Shown in pieces: positions 12,691 through 24,768 of a DNA stretch of 64,000 nucleotides. Numbering within the stretch: the stretch's first letter is position 1; the number at the start of each line of letters is the position of its first letter. This DNA is from Trema orientale (taxonomy: Eukaryota; Streptophyta; Magnoliopsida; Rosales; Cannabaceae), in assembly GCA_002914845.1 (NCBI GenBank), contig JXTC01000001.1, positions 5,117,993 through 5,181,992 of the forward strand. Reading direction: 5' to 3'. Below the pieces are notes generated by a model that saw only the letters and a list, made by a program, of their open reading frames with translations, did not search any database and was not told the origin of the DNA. The position numbers and the translations under genes are program-made.

Positions 12691-13905
12691 CACGTGCATA
12701 GTCACTGAAGAGATTTTTAAAACACTTACTTATAATAATGAATCAAGAATAATTTTACTTTCGTCTCATTATAATATTGTAGTCATTCCAAAATAATTTT
12801 CTTGTGACCATGTTCAATAGTAATACATATACTTGATCCATAATTTAGTACAATATATAGAATTAGACTATTTTCCACAAAATATTACGTTATTTCAATA
12901 AAACAAATTTATTTCAATAGATAGTCTTATTACTAAAATATATTTTTACTTGAAAACATATTTTAAAGAAAATATCTTATAAACATGATTCTATTAGAAA
13001 TAATAATACAATAAAATATTTTGCTTTTGAACGAGGAAAACTACTGGAAAAGATCAAAGATTACTTACCTCGTTCGCTTTGCCTAATCAAGTCAAATACT
13101 CAACAAATTCTTTCAAGTACCCATTATCATATAAACCATACATAAGAACCACAATAGTAAAATTATACTCTAATTACACTAATAATAATGACTTCTTACT
13201 GTCCATGCATCTACTATAATTAACTCTATAGTTACCCCAATAACATTAATTTCTTATGATTTACAACTATTTTGACTTATCTCCAAAAATCACCAAAATT
13301 AGGGGACAAGTTCTACCAATGGTGGGGGTCCTAATAGTGCAAAGAATGTGATTATAGGGTCCATAGATAAGCCCTATAAAGCCCTAAAAGATGCTACTAC
13401 GTTTTGCTAAAAGTACCCAAAGTTTCAGATTTTTCTAAATCTGTAGTACTCACTTTACTTAGCTATAAATCTCTAGTTATGAGTCTATTTTTAACAAATT
13501 ATACTATTAGAAAGCTAATTCGATAAGCTTTCTAACTATACCAAATATGACTAATCAGACTCTTAAAAGCCTCTATAAATGCAGTCGCAATTACTATTGT
13601 GTTTTATATCTTAGTCCAAAGCTCAAAAATTCATAACTTTCTATTTACCCAACCAAAACACTCAAAATTTGTCTTATTTAAATTATAATATCAATAGGTT
13701 TCATCTTCTATCAGATTCTTCCTCATATTTCATAAATAATTTATGAGCAATTCAAAATCCTAACCCTAGATATTCAATCTCAATCCCGAAATCAAACAAA
13801 AATATAAAACTTAATTAATTAGGAATTTATTACCTTAGGAATGAGTCTCAATAATCCATGACAATGATCTCTTCATCTTCTTCTTCTTCTTAAACTTGCA
13901 TAGCC

Positions 13906-13907
<2 letters not shown>

Positions 13908-13942
<35 letters not shown>
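13908..13942. repeat. (TC)n microsatellite
   Basis: Nearly pure TC dinucleotide run, preceded by a TTC-rich stretch. Confidence 0.9.
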
Positions 13943-13948
<6 letters not shown>

Positions 13949-14154
13949 ACACAAAACTATCTCCCTGCCTTTCCCATGAATCATACATATAAAATTGATG
14001 TTAGATCCTTAGGATTTTTTAAAAAGTCTTTCATAGAATTATCAGTGTGTCTCCAAACAATATCTATTAATCAATGGCTCTTTTGTCTTTGTTTTTTTAT
14101 ATTTATATTATTTATTTAATACAAATAAACCCTATTTTTTTATACGGGTTGTCA

Positions 14155-17098
14155 TATTCTCCTCCTCTAAAAAGAAGTTTAGTCCTCTAAACTTTAAAGT
14201 CCCTTATTCTCCAAAGAATAAAACATTAATAGATCTACGCATTTCTATGAAAGTCTTAACTTCTAGGTTAAACTATGACAATCACTTACTAAATTAAAAT
14301 GATCTTTCTATCAATACGATACAAACTTGAGAATATGAACTTATTCTGATTTGAGTGATTGAAAAGTCAAAGAGAGATCATCACTTTTAAAACTTATCTA
14401 TCAATAATTCTATATAGTTTTTCGTTCATTATGATAGCTATTTTATATTTTCTTTCCAAAAAAAAAATAACATAATGACTCGAACTTTTCTTTGCACTAA
14501 TAAAGCCAATAGGAATTCTTAATAATTGAAATTACTTAAATCTTTAGTATCTCTTTCAATTGCATGCCTATAATGCTAAGAATATACTTCTATTTCTTTG
14601 TTAATACTTCATATAGAGCCACTCTATTGCTAGATGAAAAACTATAACTATATACAAACATTACTACGAGTGATGTTTTCACCTATAAACCTTTGAAACA
14701 TTCTTCAATATATCCTCAGTGGTCCATATATACATATATACTTTTCTTTTTTATAATTTATTTATTTCATATCAGTACTGTAAAGCTCCAATAAATCTAA
14801 TTCAATTTCCTAAATCACGTGTAAGGTCTTATGAATCTTAAATACAATATGATATCTTTATCATAAATAATCATAAGAATCCTCTTTAGTCTCATTTCCT
14901 CTAACTTTTATCATCAATAAGTGAAAGTATCAAAACTAAATCCAATCACCAAAGCTTACGTCAAATATAAATACTATACTTATAACCAAATTACATAGAA
15001 TTATAAATCTCAATGTTCACTGAAAATAGCCATAAAGATCAGAACCTAATAATCAGTTAAGGTCATAAACCAAGTTTAATAGTAGAAATGTGAGTATACT
15101 TAGTCAAATAATACACTATATAACTACTTTACAGTTTCTAGTAATCATTAATATCTCGTTATAAAATTTCACTATCGTATTATCTTTCCCAAATAGTATA
15201 CCAAAAGCTTTCAACCTTCATCTATATAGTCCTCATTTACCTTCCTATAGACTAAACACCAAGACATATTCTAAGTGATTTTTTTCATATATTAGTCCTT
15301 AAAATTTTCTTAGGTCTTTATCTTAATACATCTAGGATTTCTAATGCCTCATATTATAATTTTCCCAAAAAAATATCTTTTATAAGTAAGGGAGGTCAAT
15401 TGAACCATAAATGTGAATATTTCTCTATAAACCACATATTTTATAAAAATCAAATAATTTATCTATATTAGAAATATTGGTTGATTTATATATTCCACTA
15501 CAAAACTGTTTTTACCTTTTGTTTTATAAACACAATTTTCCTTTCTTTTTTTTCCTATCACTGATAATGATTGAGTTCCTAATAATAAAACACTAAGTTG
15601 TCTGAAAACTCTTATCTTATAATTCTTTTAGTTGCTCATCAAATAAGTACTCTTCAATTTGTTTGTGTAATCCAATATAAATTTCTAGAGATGAGTAACA
15701 CCAAATACAAAGATCACTTCCTCTTATATGATAACACCATAAAATAAAATTGCAATCTCATTTACAATAACCACATATTCTAATTTCAACTATACTACCT
15801 AGTACCCAATAATCATAACCAAATTGTCTATTTACCATATCTCGACTTTTGCTTAGTTTTCAAAATAAATATTATTAAGGTAACATTATCTCAAAATTAT
15901 CCAACTGTATAAGTCATTTAGGCTCCATAATTTTTTTTTCTAAAGTAATATCGTTCTCCAAATTAGTCCATCATAATTTGTTTTTTTTTTTTTTCAAAAT
16001 ATCATTCTCTAAATTTTTTTCTATCTATAAGTCCTTAATGCCTATATTTCTACCATATTATCACCAATATTTACAGAAAAACCCAAAGTAAGGCCTTTAA
16101 CAAAACTAACCTATTTATCATCAATCATCTAGTAACAAAAACATGTACTCTCATTAGTGAACAAAAGCATATAAATTGACATTTCTTATATCATCTCTTT
16201 GTCCTTTATCATCAAGGAAACTAATTATTCAATAAACTTAATCCACTCTATAATTCCTTATATATCCTCATCACACAAATAATTCCACTTTATGAAAAGA
16301 TTCAAACTAGAATTCAATCTATACTTTAATTAATCAGTGAATTCCAAATAAACTTATTTTTTTCATATTGACACATAACAAGATAATATCTATTCTATGA
16401 ATCCTTATATAAATATTATGAGATTAACAACTCTTTAGAAACGTAATAAAAATCACTCAAGAATCAATAAATTTCACTTCTCTAAGAATTAACATAGGCT
16501 CTTTTCAAATGGGGACAAAAATATTGAAAAATAACTTAAAAGATAGAAGATGTATATAACAAGTAGACTCATAAAAATTTCAATATCAATACTAAAGTAA
16601 GACTCACTAACTCAATAACTATCCAATATCAATAATAAGAAAAGAAGATTCCAATACCCTAGGTCTATTAATCAAATACAAAGAGAAACTAATATCAAAA
16701 GCACTAAATACTACAAACCTCAATATTCAATTAACAGATTTTAATAATCAAAATCTAGTGAGAGTACTCAATTTTAAACGATCCCAAAGTCCATGTTCAT
16801 TTTTAAACAATCCCAAAAGTTCATGTAATGTATATGATCACCAACTATTAAAATCAAACTAATTATTCTATCAATAACATAATTTAAGAAAGTGAACTTA
16901 ACCTGCTTTAATGCCTGAAAAGACTAACGTAATAAACTTATCAAATTTAAACCAATCACCAACTCAAATGAATCTCCAAATCATAATAAAAGTTAAGTTA
17001 AACTCAAATCATCTTAACTTAGTTACCCTAATATTCTAAACCTCATAAGATTGACTTAACATGTTGCAAATTATCAAACTTGTCCTAATCTCTCCACT
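14155..17098. other. Non-coding interior of the gypsy relic
   Basis: Roughly 2.9 kb of AT-rich DNA with stops in all frames. I see no YVDD/FVDD, DSG/DTG, zinc-knuckle or chromodomain motif. It is either deeply eroded or was non-coding from the start. Confidence 0.5.
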
Positions 17099-17828
17099 TG
17101 TCATGCCCCACACCCGAGGACGTGCACCGCATACCTATAAGGCAAAGCCCCATAGGCATGCAAGGTATCTTTCTTTAAACCAATATAATTAAGAATATTT
17201 AATCTCTAATAAGTACCAATATATAATATAAAATTCAACTCCTCTTATAAAAACTCTAAATATTCAAAGTAAACACCATACAATAGAAACTATAATCTAA
17301 TAAATTCAAGATGATCAATCTTCTGAGTCTTTACATTTTTGCAATCAAGATGAAAATATTCCATCTCTTTGAACCATACACTTCAATTACTACTAAATAA
17401 GTTCCCTTTGTGAGCCTGTTAACTGATAATTCTTTAAAACCTAGGAGAAAAATATAAGGGTGAGCTAGAAGCCCAATAAGGAACCGATAACCTTAACTAG
17501 CTGGATCAAGTATATGTAAACCAAAATAAATAACAAATGTTTTTCAGAACAAATTTGGTTTCAGAAATCAATACTTTTAAAAATATTCAAATTAAGTTTT
17601 TTAGTAAACAATTTGACAAACAGAAGTAATAAGTTTCTAAATCTATCTTTTTGAATCCCTTTTTAGTAAATAATAATTTTGATTATGCTTCTCTCCAATT
17701 TTTTGCCACTATGGCTACACTTAACCCCTATGACTAAGTCTGAATCTGTCGCAAATAACCCCTGTAGCTAGGTCCGAATTTACCACAAATAACCCTTGTA
17801 GCCGTGTCTAAATTTACTACGGATAACC
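17099..17828 (-). repeat. Truncated 5' LTR of the gypsy relic
   Basis: Aligns with 11870-12604 with many substitutions. It is interrupted at 17829 by the solo Copia LTR and no continuation is recognisable after 19449. Confidence 0.7.
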
Positions 17829-19449
17829 TGCTGGTATTTACTGGAATAAATTCCCGAAAAATATCTTTATAAAATCATTTTCAAGAAACACCATCGTTTT
17901 GTAAAATCAAGAAATGCAGCGGAATCGGTCATTTAAAATTTTTATTTACAAAACCTTTCGGATCGTGATCCAACATAAATTAACTCTTGATCTAGACAAG
18001 AACAATACCCGGATTCGCTCCCTTTTCGTCTTCCAGTCTATTCTCGAAAGCCGTTTGATTGATCTGCTAGGTGGTCACCTTCTTGATTCCCAACAAAGAG
18101 ATCCGCAGATGAACAAGAAGACAATCTCCTCGAACCGATTTCTCCGGGATGGTCGAAACACCAAGGACAGTGAATCCCCTAGTGTGGCCGATTTTTCTCT
18201 ACTCTTCCTCTTTCTAGTTTTCCTGTGACACTCTCTTCTCAAGGAGTGTTTCACGTGTAATTAATTGTTTAGTCAGAGAACTTTTCTCTTAACTATATAG
18301 AGAGATTAGTAAATCCCAATGGGTTTATTGGGCTTATTGGGCTCAACTGATCATCAAATAACTATTGCGCCTTAATTTGAGCTAGATAGGGCATCGGATG
18401 GATCCATAAAGCCTAAGATCCAATGGACCATATGCCCACTATTAATTGTGATTGGGCCTTGTCTACTAATATTGGGGCACACCACTATAGGCTCAATATT
18501 GAACTCTTAGACTAAATATCTTTTATTTTCTGTGAAGCTTATTATCAAATAATTAGATTGATCCATTTAGTATATACTATACCTGCAGACGTACTCCCAA
18601 TGCAATGCCATACTAGTAGAGTGAAATTACTGTATTACCCCTCTAGTACATATTTACCTTTGAGTTGCCATTTTTTATTTAATGGATAATAGTTGACTAC
18701 GGTGTTTGTGTCTACTTATACCAATACGGTCAAATTCACATAGTGAATACCGGGGCCCTGATTTATATTATCCAAATACTTGAAAAAAAACTCAAAGTGA
18801 CATTGTACGCATGGCGTCCATCATGAAAAACTTTCTGCACATTTCATACACCTTATCTTCCAAGATACCGAAGTTTGAACTATAAAGCGGAACTAGTCCT
18901 TTAGTAACTCAAAAAGATAAAACACATGAAAGTAAGTTCGTTAATCACTAGGATTAAGGTCTTCCACAATAATACTAGATTAGTAAAATTAGAAATTTGC
19001 ATTACGACACTTAACCTCAAATTCTAATTCACTAGGTCCTATTCTATGCTGAAATAACTTTCTTATAATGTACTAATGTTTCTATCCGAAGACTCACTTC
19101 GATAATTGGAGACTTCATTAATTAAGTAGATAATACTACATTTTATGTCATAGTAAATTATTTCATCTTCAATATGCAGAATGTGAATAATTTAATCTAG
19201 ACATAATAAAATAAAGAATATAATGTCTCCCACGTATGAACTCATCATATGAATAATTCTTTATTACTCATTATATGCCTCGGAATCTTTAGATGTTTAC
19301 ATAAGATAAACATACACATCACATGTATATCAAAGGGACATAAATGAAATAAAAATTCATAACATGAAATTTATTAATAACAAATAATCTAATAAATATT
19401 ATTTATAATGTCGAAATAATAAACTACTTTATAGGACATCATCCCAACA
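17829..19449 (-). mobile_element. Solo Copia LTR (family of the 36462-45407 element)
   Basis: Collinear, in reverse complement, with the LTR at 36462-38128. Shared landmarks include the GCAGCGGAAT motif, CTTCTTGATTCCCAAC, the GGGCTTATTGGGCTCAACT block, CTAGTACATA, AGTGACATT and TAAACATACACATCACATG. It starts TGCTGG and ends CATCCCAACA, equivalent to the family termini TGTTGG and CCCAACA. There is no adjacent internal region, so it is a solo LTR. Flanks TAACC and TCGGG do not match and the host LTR does not resume, which suggests a deletion on the right side. Divergence from the other copies is high. The 104-codon plus-strand frame inside (17914-18228) is chance. Confidence 0.85.
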
Positions 19450-19464
19450 TCGGGATTATTTGAG

Positions 19465-19640
19465 ATATGGACATATATCAAGACTATTTGGGAGGGGCAT
19501 ATTCGAGGTATGGACATGACGTAGGGACATATTTGACACAGAGACATTTATCAGGACTACTTAGCATAGAGATATATTCGACACAGAGACACTTATCAGG
19601 ACTATTCAGGACAGGGACATGTATTGAGACTAAAGGAATA
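19465..19640. repeat. Short ~45 bp degenerate tandem repeat
   Basis: Units containing GACACAGAGACAYTTATCAG (about 19535 and 19580) separated by TATTC/GGACAT blocks, with weaker copies on the left. A 71-codon frame through it has no family resemblance. Confidence 0.65.
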
Positions 19641-19757
19641 TCTAGTCAATATCTAGTCTCGCAAATATGCTTTCATTGCTAATACCAGTTTTCCAAAACT
19701 TTTTAGACAATTTCAACACTTCAAATAAAATTTTATTTAGTAGCATGTCAAAAGGAG

Positions 19758-21705
19758 ATACTTACCAGCTATTTAAGTCTTTAAGTGGCTTGTACTCCAT
19801 TTCCTTGCCATGAGAGCCTTCGATGGTGCCTTCCAAACCTGAAGTACATCAAACAAGTTTTAAAAGGAATTATAAATTAATATTTGGAAAGAAGTCAAAA
19901 AAGGAAGGTCCATGGGCACGTAGCAATGAGTTTCATGTTCAGTGTACAAGTAGTTAATCGGGGCTTATAGAAATTTGACCAAATTTTAGGCCCAATTTCA
20001 GTAAATGTCCCTTTGTCAAATGTTATAGCAAAATGTCCGGTATATATGCTTATATACCAAGTGTAAAAAATTATATATCTAATACATTTCAGTACAGTAG
20101 CTAAAATTTTAACTATAAAATTTAACTATATATGTATCTACCAAGTGTAAAAATATATATACATAGATATTTAACTATAAAATTTTAAAAGTGGACGTCT
20201 ACTTAATTAAATTTAAAATCTGGTTCATCGACCTAAATTTCTCTACTATTATTCAACAATACTAATATTCGAAGAATAATGGGAAATATATCATTAAATT
20301 CGAATTTTGAATCCTAAAATTTGTCACCTACAATTAGTTATTAATTCGTAAATATGTTAGTTATAACGTAAAATATAAACTTACTTGGAAAGAAATACTT
20401 GTAAATTTAGCATTTACGTAATTATTTGCTTATATATTTTTCTTAATGTAAAGGAATGAAAAATGCGAAGGAAAAAAAAAAAGGAAAAAAATTTATATAA
20501 GTTCACTAACTCTGGCTTTCATATGGATGAATTCAAGTCACTTGTTCCTAACACGCCAAAAAGGAAAAACCAAATCAAAAGCAAATGCATCACTTCTATT
20601 AATCTTTCTCACATTGTATTAAAGTCATTAAGCAAAAAACCACATATGACAAAAGAAATATAGTTAAAAATAACAACATCTGCTCTCTCTAATCTTTTTC
20701 TTGTAGCATTTTATTTTTATTCAAAATGAATACTTATTTTAGGAAATATCATATTGATTCCGCTAGTGAAACCACTCAAAAATATGACAGTTATTTAAAG
20801 AGCACCAATGTCCAAGAAAATTTAGTTGTCAATTTTAGCTTCTATAAAATTTGGAAAATAGTGGAAATAATATTCCAATGGGGCATCCATTCGGGGGGGA
20901 GGGGTATGTTTCGATGAAACATAACAAGCTTTATTGATTGCTTTTGTTACATGCCAAAACACTTCTTCTGTGATTCCGAAAGAGTAAAGTACCATATTTT
21001 GGTACATAAATAAACGGAAGCTATGAAACTTAAGATAACAAAACTTTTGATAGAACATAACTACAACAATAAAGCTGCAATTATCATTGCAAACAACCCA
21101 GTATAACACAATAGAACTAAGCAATATAAAGAAAGATCGACTCTTTACTAAAGAAATGGTTGAAAATGGTCTAATATGTACTCTATGCCTAAGAAGGAGC
21201 AATTGACAAACATTCTCAAAAAGCATTTATCAAAACATCAGATTGAGTCTTCTATTGTTATCAAGTCAGGAAAAAAAACGTCTTAGAACTAGTTTAAGAG
21301 TGAGTAAAAAAATATGACTAAGCTATGACTATTACAATCTAAATCAAGTTCCAGAATCATGGATGATAATTATGTGTTATCAAATCTGAATTATACTGGT
21401 CATTCATAAAATAAAAAAAAGCTCAAATAATAAGAATCTTCCAATATATATTATAGGTTCTTATTGCGTAACTGAAAATTTTCAACATTACCCCTACGAA
21501 TACCATTTTAATTTAGTAGTGTGAAAAGATCAAGAGAAATGCACTAGCTAGTGTGTTACTCTTCACATGGCTTTTACTCATTTCGATCCCATGAACGCCT
21601 TTAATGCTATGTTTCCAACATCGGAAGTATGTCACACAAGTTTCGAAAGGAATTAAATATAACCTATAAATTAAGAAATATATTGGAGAAAAAGTAAAAG
21701 AGGAA
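19758..21705 (-). repeat. Diverged repeat pair, one copy exon-like
   Basis: Segments 19758-19912 and 21545-21705 align in the same orientation: ACATCAAACAAGTTTTAAAAGGAAT against GTCACACAAGTTTCGAAAGGAAT, followed by an ATAAATTAA/GGAAAG-type run. On the minus strand the first copy shows an AG-bounded stretch beginning GLEGTIEGSHGKEMEYKPL (about 19840-19767) followed by GTAAGT. The second copy has stops at the same place. This is either a duplicated exon relic or part of an old LTR; the protein is not recognised. Confidence 0.4.
19913..21540. other. Intergenic DNA between the diverged repeat pair
   Basis: AT-rich, no coding signal. The short frames at 20463-20663, 20726-20917 and 20822-21226 are low-complexity and overlap each other. 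Confidence 0.5.
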
Positions 21706-22099
21706 GGCTATTTTGAACCAATAAAAAAGAGACAAGTGTGTGATCATTATGGATAAATGCAAAAGTATTACTGACTAATTTTTCTCGTAATTATTTTGAT
21801 GTCATTATGCATACAACGACATGAAAAAATAAATTAAGACAAAGATGACATTTTTCTTTCTTTCTATTTTTTCCCATAGCGCGCTTCTTTTGTAAAATCA
21901 TAATATATACTGATTTAAATCATATATATACCGATTTAGGAAACTATCATATTCGAATGGAACAATTCAAAATAATAAAACTACTAAAAGTACTTTTGTC
22001 AGCTATTATTATGTGTCAAACCATTACGGAAAATATTTTCAAAATCATAAACCATTATATTATTAGACGGAAAGATGAGATTGGGAAGTATGCTAAAAG

Positions 22100-22368
22100 G
22101 TACATAAGTGAGTACGTGTTTGTGTGAGTGGTTGGTGTATAGCTTTGAGTGATTGATTATGTGTTTGAATGACAATGTGAGAGCATGTGCGTGTGTATTT
22201 TTGTGTTGTGAGTGTGAGTGAGTAGTGTGTAACTGATTGAGGTAGTGAGTGTGAAAATAAACGCATGTGTGTCAGCATGACTAAATGAGTGCTAGTGTGT
22301 TGTTCGAGTCTGTGTGCTAGACTGAGCTAGTCAGTGTTGCAAGTGCATGTTTATTAGTGGGAAAATAG
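22100..22368. repeat. GT/GA-rich array, segment 1
   Basis: Dense GTGTGAGTG/GTGTTTGTG words with almost no other structure. Same composition and words as 23473-24125, 35114-35425 and 46861-47715. It ends at the deleted Copia fragment. Confidence 0.8.
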
Positions 22369-23472
22369 GTGACATTATAAGCATGGTGTCCAAATCATGA
22401 AAGGCGTTCTCGTCAATTCACAAATCTAATATTCCAAGATATTAGAATTCGAACCATGGAACGGAAATAGTCCTTTACTAAGTCAAAAAGATAAAACTCA
22501 TGAAAGCATGTCTGACAATGACTAAGATTAGGGTAATTTTGCAATACTATTAGATTAGTGAAAGATAAAATATTATGTTATGGCACTTAACTTCAAATTC
22601 TATTTTCACTTGGTTCAGTTCAATGTATTTATAACTTTCTTATAATGCACTAATGTTTCTATCAGAAGTCAAACACTTCGATGATTAGAGACTTCATCAA
22701 TTCCGTTGAAATAGACAACACTACATGCAGTGATAAAATAAAATATTTTATCTTTATTTGCATAATGCGAACTTCTAATTGGATATAATAAAATAAAGAA
22801 TTTAGTCTCCCACATATAAACACTTTACATGAACAATTATTTATTACTCATTATTAATCATGGAAACTTTTAGACATTTGTGTAATAGAAAACATAAACA
22901 TCATGTGTATATAATTGGGACACAATATAGAAATTATTAATAACAAATAGATAACACTTAAATCTAACAAACATTATTTAAAATGCCTAACAAAGACTAT
23001 CATTACTAATATTTATGGTAATTCAACTTTCCATTAATTATAAGCCTCCTATGGGAAGTCATATAATAAACAAGCCAAACTGAAACAATTTTATTTAGAA
23101 AATAGGACAAATATCTCATATCTAATATTTCTAACTACTATTTAATTTTGTCCTCTACTCTACTAATAGGAACTCTTATAGGAGGATATTAATATTTCGA
23201 GTTGAGTTTATAACGATTGTTTCAATAATTAAGCTTTCTATATAAAACAGTCTCTTACGCGTGATCAGCCTCATATAGTCCACCTAAGATCTTGGTCCTA
23301 AGAAATTTATTTCTACTACTATCCAAACAAAAACCCTCCTATAGGAGCTTAGCAAGATTCTGAGGCAAGGCTCATCCTAATACATAATGAACTAACAATG
23401 AAGACTGTGTACGTATCTTATACCTTCTCTCACTCAATATTTAATAATTAGGTATTTAATGATTTTACCTGG
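22369..23472 (-). mobile_element. Deleted Copia fragment: internal leader joined to LTR
   Basis: Reverse-complement match to two separate parts of the 36462-45407 Copia family. 22369 to about 22988 matches the first part of the LTR (equivalent to about 36490-37120). About 22995-23472 matches the internal leader (equivalent to about 41170-41640). In the complete element these lie several kb apart, with the pol region between the leader and the 3' LTR. Here they join directly, so all of pol and about 30 bp of the LTR start are gone. Both ends abut GT-rich array sequence. Confidence 0.85.
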
Positions 23473-24125
23473 TTATGGAATGCGTGAATATATGTGATTG
23501 AGTAAATTAGTAAATGTGTGCTTGAATAAGTGAATGAATGTGAGATTGTATAGTGTAAAATGCACATCTGTGCAAGTGCACGCATGTGAGTGAAAAAGAG
23601 TGTGTGTGGGTGATGGGCATGTGTATTTGTCAAAGAGAAAAACAATTTTAATTGTGTGTGTGAGTGAGTGAGTGAGAGAAAGAGTGTTATTTGCAATTTG
23701 GTGTGTGTATGCATGTGAGCAAGTACTGGTATGAGTATGTTTGTGTAAGTAAATAAGTTAGTGAGTGAGTGTTTTGGTATGAATCAATATGTTAGTGTGT
23801 GCTATGTGGGAGTGAGTGATGTATGTCTGAATGAATGCTTGTATTCGTTGTTTGTGTAGTGTGAGTGATTCATAAGTGTGTGGGTCTATGTAAATGAATG
23901 TATTATAAATGTACAAGTGATTGTGTACAAGTGTTGGTGTTTGTGAGTGAATGTGGTGAGTTTGTAAGTTAGAGTTGTGCGTGAGTGAGTTTCATATGTA
24001 GGTGAAAGCTAATTATCGAGAGTGTTGTATATATGTGACAATATGTGCTTGTGCTATTTATAGTGAATATGTGTTTGAATGTACACACGCGCATGTGCAC
24101 ATGAGCATAGCTAAAGAAAGGTAAG
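23473..24125. repeat. GT/GA-rich array, segment 2
   Basis: Continues the GTGAGTGAGTG/GTGTGTG pattern after the Copia fragment and stops at GTAAG, the left target site of the Tat-type gypsy element. Confidence 0.8.
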
Positions 24126-24729
24126 TGTTATGCGATCTTAAATCCGCATCAGTTAATGGCAGGAAATTAAGGTCAACAATTGGGTTGCGCCAGGTCGCAT
24201 ATGTGTTCTCTTGATTAAAAGTGCGATCACCTCTGAATCAGACGGATGCGACCAGCATAAAAGGGAAACCAGTTCAAGCTTTATCAAATGGGTAATTTAC
24301 AAAGAAAGAGAAACAAGTTTTTGAATAAAAATCGACTAGTCATTCTATTTAAGTTATTACCCAAATTGTATTGTTGTTCGAAGTTGTATTTTTTAATTAT
24401 GTATTTACCAATTTGTGTAGTTAGGAAACATTGAGCCATCCTCACCTATATAAAGGGAGCTCAATCTCATTGTTAGATACGACACAATTTGTTCACAAAA
24501 ACCTCATTACATTCTCTAGTTCTCTCTTTGCTCTCACCTTGAGGCTTAGAGAAACTCTTGTAATTCTCCAGAAAATAGTGAAGAACAGTGGATGTAGGCT
24601 CATCTTTTTTGGAGCTGAACCACTATAAAATTTGTGTCTCCTTATTTGCTTTAATTTATCAATCCTTTTCACACATAAGGCACATCTCATAATTTCCTAT
24701 ATTCATTGTTGACAAAACTTCCGTCAACA
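24126..24729 (+). repeat. 5' LTR of the Tat-type gypsy element
   Basis: 604 bp, TGTTATGCG...GTCAACA. It contains a TATA-like TATATAAAG at 24447-24455 followed by a transcribed-looking GAGCTCAATCTC stretch, a credible element promoter. It differs from the 3' copy by several percent. Confidence 0.93.
24447..24455 (+). promoter_or_regulatory. TATA box in the 5' LTR
   Basis: CTATATAAAGGGAGC context, repeated in the 3' LTR near 34831. Inferred as the core promoter of the element. Confidence 0.65.
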
Positions 24730-24730
24730 A

Positions 24731-24749
24731 TTAGCGCTAGAAGGGGGCC
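24731..24749 (+). promoter_or_regulatory. Primer binding site-like sequence
   Basis: TTAGCGCTAGAAGGGGG begins one base after the LTR end, where gypsy elements place the PBS. Which tRNA it matches was not established. Confidence 0.6.
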
Positions 24750-24768
24750 ATTCCAGCAAAGTGTTCGT

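Larger units (their letters stand above)
11870..14154 (-). repeat. Probable 3' LTR of the gypsy relic
   Basis: 2285 bp if bounded by TATCACGCC and the GTTGTCA/polypurine junction. It holds a run of ~33 bp tandem units at 12501-12690 and a (TC)n microsatellite near 13908-13942. Only its first ~740 bp can be checked against the second copy. Confidence 0.55.
11870..17828 (-). mobile_element. Old gypsy-type LTR element relic, long LTRs
   Basis: Two related blocks start at 11870 (TATCACGCCTCACATCC) and 17099 (TGTCATGCCCCACACCC) and stay alignable for about 730 bp, up to the point where the right block is cut at 17828. At 14141-14168 the plus strand reads ACGGGTTGTCA then TATTCTCCTCCTCT, the complement of a polypurine tract followed by an LTR start TGACAACCCG. 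This fits a minus-strand gypsy element, Del/Tekay-like in style, with a left (3') LTR of 11870-14154. The interior 14155-17098 has no readable gag or pol. The right LTR is truncated by a solo Copia LTR and does not visibly resume after it. No target-site duplication can be tested. Confidence 0.62.

Noticed and set aside
17914-18228. 104-codon plus-strand ORF
   Set aside because: Lies wholly inside a solo Copia LTR and is absent in the other LTR copies.
22093-22278. His/Thr-rich minus-strand ORF
   Set aside because: Translation of GT-rich low-complexity array sequence; the same applies to 23448-23714.
23473-24125. Possible CRISPR-like or regulated repeat array
   Set aside because: No constant repeats with unique spacers, only degenerate GT/GA words; the genome is a plant.
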